Shown here in pieces: positions 22,301 to 32,200 of a stretch of 64,000 bases of DNA. Positions within the stretch are counted from its first letter, which is position 1; every line of letters begins with the position of its first letter. A model generated the notes under the pieces. It saw only the letters and a list, made by a program, of their open reading frames with translations, searched no databases and was not told the DNA's origin. Source of the DNA: Agrocybe praecox (lineage: Eukaryota > Basidiomycota > Agaricomycetes > Agaricales > Agrocybaceae); NCBI GenBank assembly GCA_964017145.1, contig OZ024840.1:186001-250000 (forward strand). The letters are read 5' to 3'. Position numbers and translations under genes: made by a program.

Positions 22301-22898
22301 AGATCCTCACTAATTTCAGGAGGAGAACCAAGAGCACCGGATAGAATGGTCGTATGATAATGTCTGCAAGACCCGGATAGATGATAGATGATGATGATGG
22401 TTGTGTTGCATATGGACTCGCCTAGTCCATTAGTTCGTCACGAACAACCAAAATGCACGTGCGTCATAGACACGCCTTTATGTGCAACTTCGTCATCCTT
22501 ATTCTTTTCCTTCTTAGGACGACGGGACCATTTCTCGTTATTGTTCCTTATTTGCTTGAACCTTATTTTTTTCACTCTACTCGTATCTTTGAGATTCGCT
22601 ATTTGGTTCTAGCATAAAGGTGATGAGATTATTATGTTTATGCAGCAGCTGTCAGAAAACTATTTTAGTAGTAAAGTAAAATATGTCATAATAAAGTAAA
22701 AGGCGAAGCAAGCAAGTGGGTGAAAGCACGGAGTGCTCTCCGGCCACCCCTGAGATTTCTTTGCGAAGGGTCAAAGAGACGAAAAGCGACACCCAAATTA
22801 AGGAGTCTAATGATGCGGCGAGTGAGTCTCGTTACCCAATTTTAGGCAAAAGACGACTGAAATACTAGCTTACCTAATAGCATAGCAAAAGAATAAAT
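22301..22898. other. Flank between gene Y and the recombinase, boundary of the YR element not found
   Basis: The 3' terminus of the tyrosine-recombinase retroelement should lie in this stretch. I found no terminal or split direct repeat shared with the region beyond its gag (43938-44400). The 5' end of gene Y may also extend into about 22300-22400. Confidence 0.4.
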
Positions 22899-23673
22899 TT
22901 ATCGCACTGGCGGCATAGTGTAGCGGATAAATTGCTTGTGAAAGGCAGAGTTATCTTGAATGTATGGGGCCAGTATAAGGGCATGCTTTCTGAGATATGT
23001 TAGAAAGGCATCACTGGCCCATCTTCCTTTCGTCTTCATGACATCAAAAGGCATGCCGCGTAATAAATATTCAAGAACGGAGCCAATGCGTATACTGTGG
23101 CCCTGTAAGGGGTCCAACTTTGCAGCGCGTGCTGCTTTGGCCAACCGTTCGATGAATTTCCTCTTCGTTAGTGGCTGCAGGCCGGAACCGCTATTCTTAC
23201 GGTAGGCGAATAGATGGTCATTGGCAAGGGGCTGATTGACCTGAAAATGATTTTCCAGAGCCTTATCTGGGTCGGTGGGGCCATTTTGCTTTGCCCAGAA
23301 AACATCCTCCCCCTCTAATGTTGTTTTGGAACGAGGGAGATGTAGTATAGTAACCCGAAGACCATTTCTATCCTGGTCGTGGGATAAATTGCTGCGTGTG
23401 ATGTGACGGGAAGCATCAAAGCCCTCAAGCTTGGGTACTGTGAATTCCCCAACACGAGCTGATGCATAGAAGCAAGTGGTTAAGCAGGCAAAAACGGCTG
23501 CATCTAAGGGGGTTGTCAGATCAAGGTGCTGTTGTAATGCCGCCATGAATTTAACCGTGTATGGGCGCCTTTTCTTACGCTTTGATGATGGTGGGGAAAG
23601 CTTGTCTGCGGCTCGAAGCATGGTTTCTGTCTCCGCCCGGTTCATCATCCATGAGACTCTATGCAGGAGATGC

Positions 23674-24548
23674 AGCCTGTACTGTCAAATTCATTGATGA
23701 AGTACTGGTAGTTACCAGATAAGGGTTATGCATCCCCACCGGCTACTACCCAACTGCTTATTTTCATGCATCAAGCCTGCTGGCTGGCCTATTGCGACTG
23801 TTTGTGACTTATCATGTGATAGTCATGTGTCTGCTATTGATGGCATCAAAATCCTTGCACATGACTTTTTGCTTGCCTCTATTTACATGTTTGGGCTCCA
23901 CTCATTTGTTTATATGGCCTCAAATACAAACAAATAATAAATAATAATATCAGCAGGCAGGGGCATGCACGATACAAGACAAACAGAGCCTTTGAGTGAT
24001 GTCACATCCAAACAACCCAATAAGGCAAGAGGACTTTGGACTTTGAGATTTTGTGATAAAGGCCTTTCATGCATGATAGATGGGACTGAGACATGCCCAA
24101 ATGAGATCAAATCTATTTTTAGAACATAAATCTATTTTTAAAACAATCTATTTTTAGAACACTTTACATATTCGGTTATTTCAAGCCCAAAATGGTATAG
24201 CACACATTTTTTGATGATTTTAGAATTTATTTTTGGCTTGCTATAAATATTTCAATCTTTTATTTTGATTTGTATCCGGCTTTCTGCGGATATTTTGCGT
24301 TTTGTGGCTGAACCGTTGATGGTTATGTAATAAAAAATATTTAGCATAGCTTTTGAATTTTTCTCTACAACTTTCATTTTTGGTGGCTGTGCATCAGATC
24401 ACATAATTTTCACATGACTACAGGGCCGTAGTCACTGTCGGTCACCCTGATACATGATATTAGGCAGTCAGGTAGTAGCCGGTGGGGATGCATAACCCTT
24501 ATCTGGTAACTACCAGTTATTCATGAATGAACCTGACAGTAACTTGTG
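23674..24548. mobile_element. Non-autonomous hAT-like element (875 bp)
   Basis: It is flanked by the 8-bp target duplication GGAGATGC at 23666-23673 and 24549-24556. The ends are imperfect inverted repeats, clearest over ACTGTCA..TTCATT.ATGAA and the following CTGGTAGTTACCAGATAAGG. No transposase ORF is present. It sits in the recombinase ORF, and deletion of the element plus one TSD restores RAWHL-LHR in frame. The hAT assignment rests on the 8-bp TSD only. Confidence 0.8.
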
Positions 24549-24718
24549 GGAGATGCCACGCACGAACACCATACAGATAATTTGAAATGGTTTTTCCTGA
24601 GTATGATGCAGCCAAGCTTGAAACAAAAGCGGAGAGAAGATTTTGGGATGCAGGAGCTCTATCTGTCTCCATGATCTTACGAGAATCACAGAAAACATGA
24701 TAAATGAGAAGTCCCGCC

Positions 24719-25483
24719 TATGGAACATATATTGTGCAAAAAATCATTTGCACAAGTTTGTCCCCAATACACAAGTTGGACGACCGCAAGTGGATTTTTG
24801 CACAAGTTCTGGTCTGTTTTTATTATTTACACAAGTTCCTAGGTCAGGTTACCCCAATTTTGTACAAGTAACATGTCGTTCACACAAGTATCTTCGCAAG
24901 TAGCGAGTGTATACAGGAGCTCTTCGACTAACGGCCCGTCCCGGGAGTAAATTTAAGTAACATTAAATTTTTATTAAATGCCTATATTATGAAATACTTT
25001 TAGCGTAGATCAGAGATAGATGCATTACAGTCTTCCAAATAAAACTGGTATTATTCTCCACATAGCCCAGTTAGTTAATCACCTTGCTGACTCGCCCACT
25101 GTACTTATGCCCCAGCCTATTCGCATTAATGAGAGGATGTACCAACCAAGAGATCCTCTGTTCAATCCTTGATCTCGCCAAGAATTTAGTTGTAGATGGC
25201 AGCTATCAATCATACTGTGTTTAGTTCTTTTTTTTAAGTCCAAAAACTCGTGTTTTTCTTACCAGCTTGAGCAAAGCATACAACAGACATATGGACTTGT
25301 GTAGAGCATTTTATTATATTTTCTACTTGTGTATATCTTAATTATGAACTTGTTATAATTTTGTATAACTTGTGTAAAAGCAAGTGTACTTGTGAAACTA
25401 GTACAATTTTTGCGAACTTGTGCGATGGGAGGCATTTTTAACTTGTGTTTTGGGAATACTTTTTGCACAATATATCTGCCATA
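24719..25483. mobile_element. 765-bp TIR element with 6-bp TSD, unclassified
   Basis: Target duplication CCCGCC lies at 24713-24718 and 25484-25489. The inverted ends start TATGG and share ATATATTGTGCAAAAA. The body is rich in ACTTGTG/CACAAGT repeats on both strands. A stretch near 25066-25170 has box A-like (TAGCCCAGTTAG) and box B-like (GTTCAATCC) strings, which hints at a tRNA-derived segment. There is no ORF. Deleting the element with one TSD restores SYGAG-LLIYHV of the recombinase. A 6-bp TSD does not match the common fungal superfamilies. Confidence 0.75.
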
Positions 25484-25828
25484 CCCGCCCCATATGAAGC
25501 CTTCGTGTCTTCTTCCCATGCATGCGACATCACGGAAAGGATCCGCTCGGCATCATCATGATTGAGAACCAATGTCTCTGCATTTGACACAACGGGACGG
25601 GGACGCCAGAGCCGCAAACGATCACGGGCATGGCAGTGTGGACGCAGCTCTGATTCTTGAAGTTGTAGGTTGCGTGGATACGGTGCCGGTCGTCGTCGGA
25701 AGACTGTGGAGGATGGTAAACCGACATCCCTTTGCTTTCCGGGCCTAGCTGTGGGTGCGCTCGATGAGAGCATCATTCTCTGATTTTCGAGTCTGCTACA
25801 ATTGGGCGCTTCTGTGGTTTGCGACATG

Positions 25829-26812
25829 TTACTCTGAACCCTTTGATCTAATGTTTCCATCATGTGGCTTGTTGACACTGCCACCAGTAAATCCGAGGTG
25901 CTCATCATGGAAGGTGTCATTGATGTTGATGATGAAAGGTTGAGCCTCGAAGGGGATGGGTATGCGATCAATGAGGAGATTGAAGGGAGGATAAATTCCT
26001 CTTGATGGTCCATCTGCTGGGATTTCGGCACTGGGTACATATCTTGTAAGTATGTTGCAACCATATCTTCTTGATAATCTATGTACGTGTTTGAACACAT
26101 TGTTGGTTTGACGGTTTCTGCTGCGCCCGTTCCACCATCCCTCCACAACCCCTCTGTTGTCACCGTAGACTTTGAAATTAGTGCCCGGTTCGGCATTGCG
26201 ACATAGTGTGAAGGCAAGGAACTCAAATCCCATGGCTTCGGCCCAACCAATGTCTCTTCCTTCAGACTGCCAACCTGGGGTAAGAATCCACGCTCGCCAT
26301 TTTGAGCCAATAGTGATGGCGATGCCAACGCCTGAACTTGCGTCTGAATAAGCATTGAAGTTGACGACTGGTGAGGGTCCTGGGATGGGTCTCGATAATG
26401 GGTCAGACTGGAGGATGGTTTTCCACCAGAGAATATCTCCCATAGTGTATCGGGGTGGGGTATGTGGGACGAAAGGACGACCGTTGAAGGTGCCAAGCAT
26501 GGCCTCCAAGTTGGTGAGATACGCTCGTCCTTCAGGAATGACAAGAGTTGTGTGCAGCAGTTTTCCGTATAGCTTTTGAACTTCGACCAGAGTGTGAGTA
26601 GGCTGTGATTCCCACGTTTCGATGGCAGCAAGATACTTGGCTCGCTTCTGGTCAGGCACTGCAACGGTTCGTGTTTGTAGGTTCCATAGAAAACCCAAAT
26701 AAGTGACTGTAAAACTGAACAGGGTAGTTTTGCTCTCTTCCCATTTGATTCCCAGGCTGTCAGACACTCTGTCAATATCAGCGTCACTGTAGCTGTAAAT
26801 TCCTTCATCCGT
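25829..26812 (-). pseudogene. RT C-terminus and RNase H of the DIRS-like element
   Basis: Continues the reverse transcriptase interrupted at the gypsy insertion. The first codons after the LTR read DEGIYSYSDADIDRVSDSLG. RT thumb/connection sequence follows (TYLGFLWNLQTRTVAVPDQK). The RNase H residues are visible: Asp in AYSDASSGVGIAI, Glu in WAEAMGFEFLAF, Asp in KVYGDNRGVV, and a late Asp in PADGPSRG. The frame is open to the stop at 25829. It overlaps the start of the recombinase frame. Confidence 0.85.
26809..26812. repeat. 4-bp target duplication, left side of the gypsy element
   Basis: CCGT directly precedes the LTR and recurs at 41368-41371 directly after the other LTR. One copy belongs to the interrupted reverse transcriptase ORF. 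Confidence 0.85.
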
Positions 26813-27004
26813 TGTCAACGTGAAAAAGGTTTTCACTTGGGTTTACCGGAACTGAGGTGTTCGGGATATTCCAATTGGTTCAACAGTAAAATTTACCGAG
26901 GTGCTGTAATGTGATGTAGTAAGATGATATGTGAGTAACTAAAAAGAAAGATATGAATGTGAGTAGAGTGCTGAGACTATAATAGAAATGAAAAGAAAAT
27001 AGAT

Positions 27005-27565
27005 CAAAATCTGGATGATAAAACTTATTGTAGCTTTATCACTCTTGACCTTACGTGCCTTAACCTAGTGATACTCGAAGTATCTTTGTTATAATCAGAA
27101 TCTGGATGATAAGGCTTATCGATGCTTATCACTTCTGAGTTATCGTTGATTGTTGACTATCAATCTTCTGTGCAAATCAGAATCTGGATGACAAGAATGC
27201 TTATCACTTCTGAGATGCGGTAATCGTTAAACGTACTTCTTCTTGGCAGAAATTCAGAATCTGGATGACAAGAATGCTTGTCACTTCTGGGGTATAGTAG
27301 ACGTCGTAGGTATCTCTTCTTGGCAGAAAGTAGCTCGTGGCAGAAAGTAACTCGTGGCAGAAGGTAACTCTTGGCAGAAGGTAACTCTTGGCAGACAGTA
27401 GCTCGTGGCAGAAAGTAACTCGTGGCAGAAGGTAACTCTTGGCAGAAGGTAACTCTTGGCAGACAGTAGCTCGTGGCAGAAAGTAACTCGTGGCAGAAGG
27501 TAACTCGTGGGAGAAATCAGAATCAGAATCTGGATGTTAAGACTTATCGATGCTTAACACTTCTG
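27005..27565 (-). promoter_or_regulatory. Five covarying stem-loop repeats in the LTR
   Basis: Motif copies lie at 27005-27047, 27096-27137, 27178-27212, 27255-27289 and 27524-27565. Each has an outer CAGAA/TTCTG-type stem and an inner 6-bp stem. The inner stem varies while keeping pairing on the element's sense strand: GATAAG/CTTATC, GACAAG/CTTGTC, GTTAAG/CTTAAC and GATAAA/TTTATC. One copy has a G-U pair in sense RNA. The same set lies at +13,330 in the other LTR. A role as an RNA or DNA binding signal is inferred. Confidence 0.6.
27321..27507. repeat. 17-bp tandem repeat in the LTR, 11 units
   Basis: Units of the form TGGCAGAAAGTAACTCG, with four variants arranged in a higher-order period of 68 bp (4 x 17). 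An identical array is at 40651-40837 in the other LTR. Confidence 0.9.
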
Positions 27566-28182
27566 AATTACTTAGAGAATAATAGTACTTGAGAGTCTTA
27601 TTGAAAGGAAGTTGTAAAGCAGTAAAGTTATGGGGAAAAAGGTAGAATGATTATTCTTCTTTCTAATCTACTACATATTTATACTGTTTTTCTATCCTAC
27701 ATCATAGTTCATGTTTCATGTTTAATAAGTGTAAATCATAATGCCTTAGTAATACATTAGTAATGCATTAGTAATGGTATCCATAAGTGTTACTGATACG
27801 TGTTTTATATGGCTGTGTTACATGTTTCATAATGTTCCCGCGATTTATTAACCACGTGTTTCATATTTGTCACGTGTTTCATGTTCATCATGTGTTTCAT
27901 AATGTGTGTCTATTTATAAGTTTATGTTGCCTTGGAAGCGATAGGCTCTATCTGAATATTTGGGCTTGGTGTATTCTTCCTTCTCAACAATCTTCTGTGA
28001 TCATGTTTTTGACAACAAACAGGATCTAATGCTGACATCCGCGGGGAACAGATTTTAACCGTCCTCGGTTAATGCTTTCTTCAGAAGTTTGTTAGAGAAG
28101 GGACTTGGCCAGAACGATCAAGAAATGTTGTGTTTTTAAATTTAGAGAAATAAGAATAAAAAATGTATACAACAACTCCTTA

Positions 28183-29166
28183 TTATGCCTTCTGAGGATA
28201 GTCATAGATAAAGAAGCCTGAAGGACGGGTTACTAACAAGTCTGAAGGAGAGTGTTTGTACAGTACAACTTGTTTTACTCTTTCCCACCAGGTAAGCTTT
28301 CGTCGCTGCTGTTGTAGCCAAACTTGCTGATGTAAACATTTCCGGATTTGTTGTTCAAAGCCTTCTAAGGGAAAGGTGAGAGGAAAGGAAATTAAGATTG
28401 GTGGCCATTTCCGGCTTGAGTCGGTGAAATAAGTATGGTGTCGATGGGTGTAGGCTACTGCCTCAATGACTACTACTTCACGATCAACTAGTCGAACTCG
28501 CGTAAGGTGGTAAGAGACTGTAGCGGCCTGGGATATGCTTCCAAAAACGATGCGTGTACCAGGACGAAGCGTAAACGAGCAGTCCACATGTTCCTCATTG
28601 AAGGTAATCCACCATGTGGCTCCGTAGAATTCTTCTGCAAAGCAGAATTGTTGCAACCTAGGAATGCAAAGTGCTCCCCCTCGCTGTCCGTCCAATTCTC
28701 TTTCAGTTAGCTGAGGCTCTCTCCAGCGGAATCCTTCGAAGAGCTTCTTCATGTCGTTGGGTCGCAAGTGAACTCGCTCTGGAAACTTGTCGGGAAGGCA
28801 GGAGGTGAACAAAACATTTTTGCTAAGAAAGGCTTTCTCTGGTATGATGGATGTTAGGGAGTTTGGTTGAAGGAGGAGTGAATGGGAAGGTAATGAAAGG
28901 CGTGTAGGCAAAGGAGCGGATGGCGTGTATGTAGATTTTAATAATTTAGGTCCCCAAGTAAGAGTTTCGGTAACATCCATCCCATCTTCTTCGTCATGAA
29001 CTACCACTTTAGCAAGAGATGTTGTGGAGGAGTTCGTTGATTGCTCTTCATTAATAGGAAAAAGGACTTGGTCAAAACTGGTGCGCCGGGTACGGGAAGC
29101 TGATGCTCGGGAAAGGACCTGCATCGGCATACTGCCCGCTCCTTGGTTAATTGTTAGAATAGTCAT
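28183..29166 (-). CDS. Third ORF of the gypsy element, 327 aa, unknown function
   Basis: It lies between the integrase ORF and the 3' LTR, where retroviruses and errantiviruses carry env. It has no signal peptide and no hydrophobic segment of membrane length, so an envelope role is not supported. The C-terminal two thirds look like a folded globular domain (RWREPQLTERELDGQRGGAL, FYGATWWITFNEEHVDCSF, RKWPPILISFPLTFPLEGFE). The N-terminal part is Ser/Thr-rich. Homology unknown. It is open from Met to stop, which in a transposon with decayed neighbours suggests retained function. Confidence 0.65.
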   Translation of the reverse strand: MTILTINQGAGSMPMQVLSRASASRTRRTSFDQVLFPINEEQSTNSSTTSLAKVVVHDEEDGMDVTETLTWGPKLLKSTYTPSAPLPTRLSLPSHSLLLQPNSLTSIIPEKAFLSKNVLFTSCLPDKFPERVHLRPNDMKKLFEGFRWREPQLTERELDGQRGGALCIPRLQQFCFAEEFYGATWWITFNEEHVDCSFTLRPGTRIVFGSISQAATVSYHLTRVRLVDREVVVIEAVAYTHRHHTYFTDSSRKWPPILISFPLTFPLEGFEQQIRKCLHQQVWLQQQRRKLTWWERVKQVVLYKHSPSDLLVTRPSGFFIYDYPQKA

Positions 29167-29266
29167 GAGTGGTTGTGAATGGTTTTTGAGTGAGTGAGTA
29201 AACGATGAGTCCTTTTTGTTTTTGCTGGGGTTGATTATATACTCATTTTTCTCAGCCCAAATTTGT

Positions 29267-32200
29267 TTAGGTAACGTTGTCAGAGTCAGATCCGGATGAA
29301 TTTGTATCGTCAGGGATGCTAGCGCGTGTAGCGTGGCTTGTCATAAATTCGTGATGTCGTGATATGTAAGGTAAAATTCGTTTTGCTGCATATGTATTTT
29401 TCAGGGACGTTCCATCCAGCTCTTTTAATTTGTAGTTTCCTCCTATTGTTACTTGGTCCACTTCATAGGGTCCTAAATATCTTGGCTTATGTTTTCTGTC
29501 ATGAGACGTTTCTATAGCGGTGTTGCGTACTAAAACCAATGTTCCTGATTTATATTTAGATTGAAATAGCTTTTTGGCAAATCGTTTCTCAAATTGTTCC
29601 TTGGACTTAAACCGTGCAGATTTGAGAGTTTCTGCTGCTCTAGCTAAGTCTTCTGGGTGTTTAGAAATTTGACGTGAGCGTAATGCAAGTAATTCTGCGG
29701 TAGTAATGCCTGCTCGAAAATCTTCGACCAAAAAGGTGGCTTCCATTAGATCTAAGGGTAGAATTGGATCGGTAGCATGAAGTAATTGAAAAGGGGAAAA
29801 CCCTGTAACCCGACTCACGGTTACTCTATCTGCAAACGTTATCTCAGCCAATTTATCGGGCCATTTTGATAGGTCTCCTTGGCAAGCTTTGATTATTCCT
29901 TCACGTAATATAAAGTGTCCTCGCTCCACGACTCCATTAGCATGATGGTTGTAGGGTGTTATTTTTATTTGAGGTATACCCATGCGTTTTAATAGGGCCT
30001 CAAAGCCTTTCTTCACTTCCGGGCCGTTATCAGTAACTACTTGGATTGGGGCTCCATACCGGCAGTAAATCTTATTCCAGAAGAAATTAGATAATGATTG
30101 AGCGTTAGCTTTTCGTAAGGCCTCTGTTTCACTAGTTCCTGATAAATCGTCCTTGGCGGCTACTATATATTGGTACCCTTTTGCTAGCGGCATGTGCATT
30201 ATGTCGATATATATTTTTGCAAATAATTGTGTTGGTTTTGAGATGGTTAAAGGTACCTCTAAGCGCTTCAAGCTTCGTATTTGACACTCATGACAGGACT
30301 TTACGTGGTGATGTACGTCTGCTCGCATGTGCGGCCAAAAGAATTTATTTCGTAGTACTTCGTATACTGTCTGAACGCCTCGGTGTCCTAGATTCTCATG
30401 TCCCTGTTTCAAAATTGAATATTTCTGTTCAGGGGTAAATATTACGGTTAGTGGTGTGCGGTGTCCATTTCGTTTGTATAATTTATTATTCTTAATGAAG
30501 AATTCAGTGGCTTTGGTAAGAAATCTCCGTTTCGCTTGTAGCTGGTCGAATTTAGGGGCCTCCAAGGTGGAAAGGAATTTATAAATATTATTTAGTTGAG
30601 ATTCCTCTTTGGTGCGAGCAGCAAATATCTGGACAACAGACTTTAAGATTATTTGAGGTGCTTTTCGATCGGGTAAAAGAGTCATTAGCGCAATATTATC
30701 TAGCCATGAATCGTCCTCCTCCTCTTCTGATGTGTCATCTTCTGCTATGGGTCGTCTGGATAATGCATCTGGCCCTTTGTGCTTATCGGCTGGTACATGT
30801 ATCAGCTTGAAATCAAACATTAAAATTCCCTGTATCCACCGATTAATGGCTGCGGAGGGTTGCAGGTCAGGTTCGTTCAGCATTCCTTTAATATACTGAG
30901 CGTCTACTTCCACATGCAGAATTTTAACGCCTATTATGTATATTCTCCAATGTCGTAATGCGCGATATAGTCCAAACAACTCCAATTTAGGTTGAGAGTA
31001 TCGTGACTCTCGTTCACTCATGGGTAATGATCCGTACCGGGCGGGGCGCTTCCGTCCATTCTCATCTAATTGAGATAAAATGAATCCTACTGCTTCTCGG
31101 CTTGAATCTACTGATAGAACTACTGGGAATTCTGTTGTGTAATCAATAGGAATTAGCGCTGGTGCTGATGTAATGATTGTTTTGATTGTTTTGAAGGCGG
31201 TCTCCTGTCTATCTCCCCATATAAACTCTTTTCCTTTGTGGTATAGTTCTGTAAGAGGTCGTACCAATTGAGAATAATTAGGGATCCATATACGTACAGT
31301 ACCGCATAGTCCCAGGAACTGTCTAACTTCTTTGGGATTTTTCAGGGTTGGCCATTTTGTAATTTTTACGATTTTTCCTTCATCAGGGGTGCGTCCTTTG
31401 GAGCTGCAGGTTTGTCCAATAATTAGTACTTCTGGTAAACATATTTGAGTTTTATTTGCGGCAAATGTTGCCCCTGCAAATTTGATTCTATGCATCACTC
31501 TGTGTACGTCTTGTGCATGTTCCCATATGAATCGTCGAATTCCCGGGTTCTCGGTTAACACTTCTGGTTGACCATTTAAATCTAAGTATTGGCTCCTAGG
31601 TCCTTTGATGGGTAAATCATCAATAAAGATGTTAGCGACATTGGGGATTTCGTCTTTCAGAATTATTACCATGCACTTTTGGAACTCAGCTGGCGAGTTA
31701 GTAAAGCCAGTAGGGAGGGATGTTATCTGAAGTAATCCTAGCGGAGTCATAAAGGCTGTCAGGTCTCGACTCTTAGGATGTATTTTCCTAGCGTCAAAGC
31801 CCCAAAAAAGATCAAATACTGTGTAGCATTGGTAACCCGCAAATCCTTCCACAAAGTCATCTACTATTGGTAACATTCCTGCATCCCGTATTGTTATCTT
31901 GTTTAATGGTTGTAAGTCATGAACGATCCTAATTTTCCCATTTTTCTTGAGGACAATAAACCATCTTGATCGATAAGATGACTGACTTTGCTCATATACG
32001 CCTGCATCCATTTTTAGCTTGAGAACTTCAATTATTTTTGGCATCAATCCTGGCGGAAGAGGAATATTTCTGCACTCCCAGGGCGTATGGTCTACTGTGG
32101 GAATTATATAAGGAGAGAAGTATTCGTCTTTCAGTGTTCCTCGTTCAGAGTCTACAAAAGCGATACCTTCTTCATTTAGCACCATAATATGTTTGAATAA

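Larger units (their letters stand above)
22899..25950 (-). pseudogene. Tyrosine recombinase of a DIRS-like retroelement, split by two insertions
   Basis: The protein is in three pieces on the minus strand. The N-terminal part ends near 25490 with ILSVMSHAWEEDTKASYGAG. The middle part at 24712-24557 starts LLIYHVFCDSRK and ends YGVRAWHL. The C-terminal part at 23665-22899 is a 230-residue catalytic domain. Catalytic residues are visible: Arg in ASARVGEFTVP, H-x-x-R in GHSIRIGS, a Trp in GRWASDAF, and the nucleophile Tyr in FLTYLRKH. Removing the two inserts with one TSD each rejoins all three parts in one frame. The N-terminal part overlaps the end of the RNase H frame, as in other DIRS-type elements. 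It would catalyse integration of a circular cDNA, but it is inactive as it stands. Confidence 0.85.
26813..28037 (-). repeat. 3' LTR of the gypsy element
   Basis: 1,225 bp, starting TGTCAACG and ending GCTGACA (TG...CA ends). It matches 40143-41367 with no difference seen in the lines compared. It contains an 11-unit 17-bp tandem array and five related stem-loop motifs. Confidence 0.95.

Noticed and set aside
26100..26808. The upper part of the 456-codon minus frame ending at 25438.
   Set aside because: It is a shadow of the RNase H frame; only its last 150 or so codons (recombinase N-terminus) look authentic.
27321..27507. Regular direct repeats that could suggest a CRISPR array.
   Set aside because: Units are contiguous 17-mers without spacers, inside an LTR of a eukaryotic retrotransposon.
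28183..29166. Envelope gene in the gypsy element.
   Set aside because: No signal peptide, no transmembrane or fusion segment, so env is not supported by position alone.
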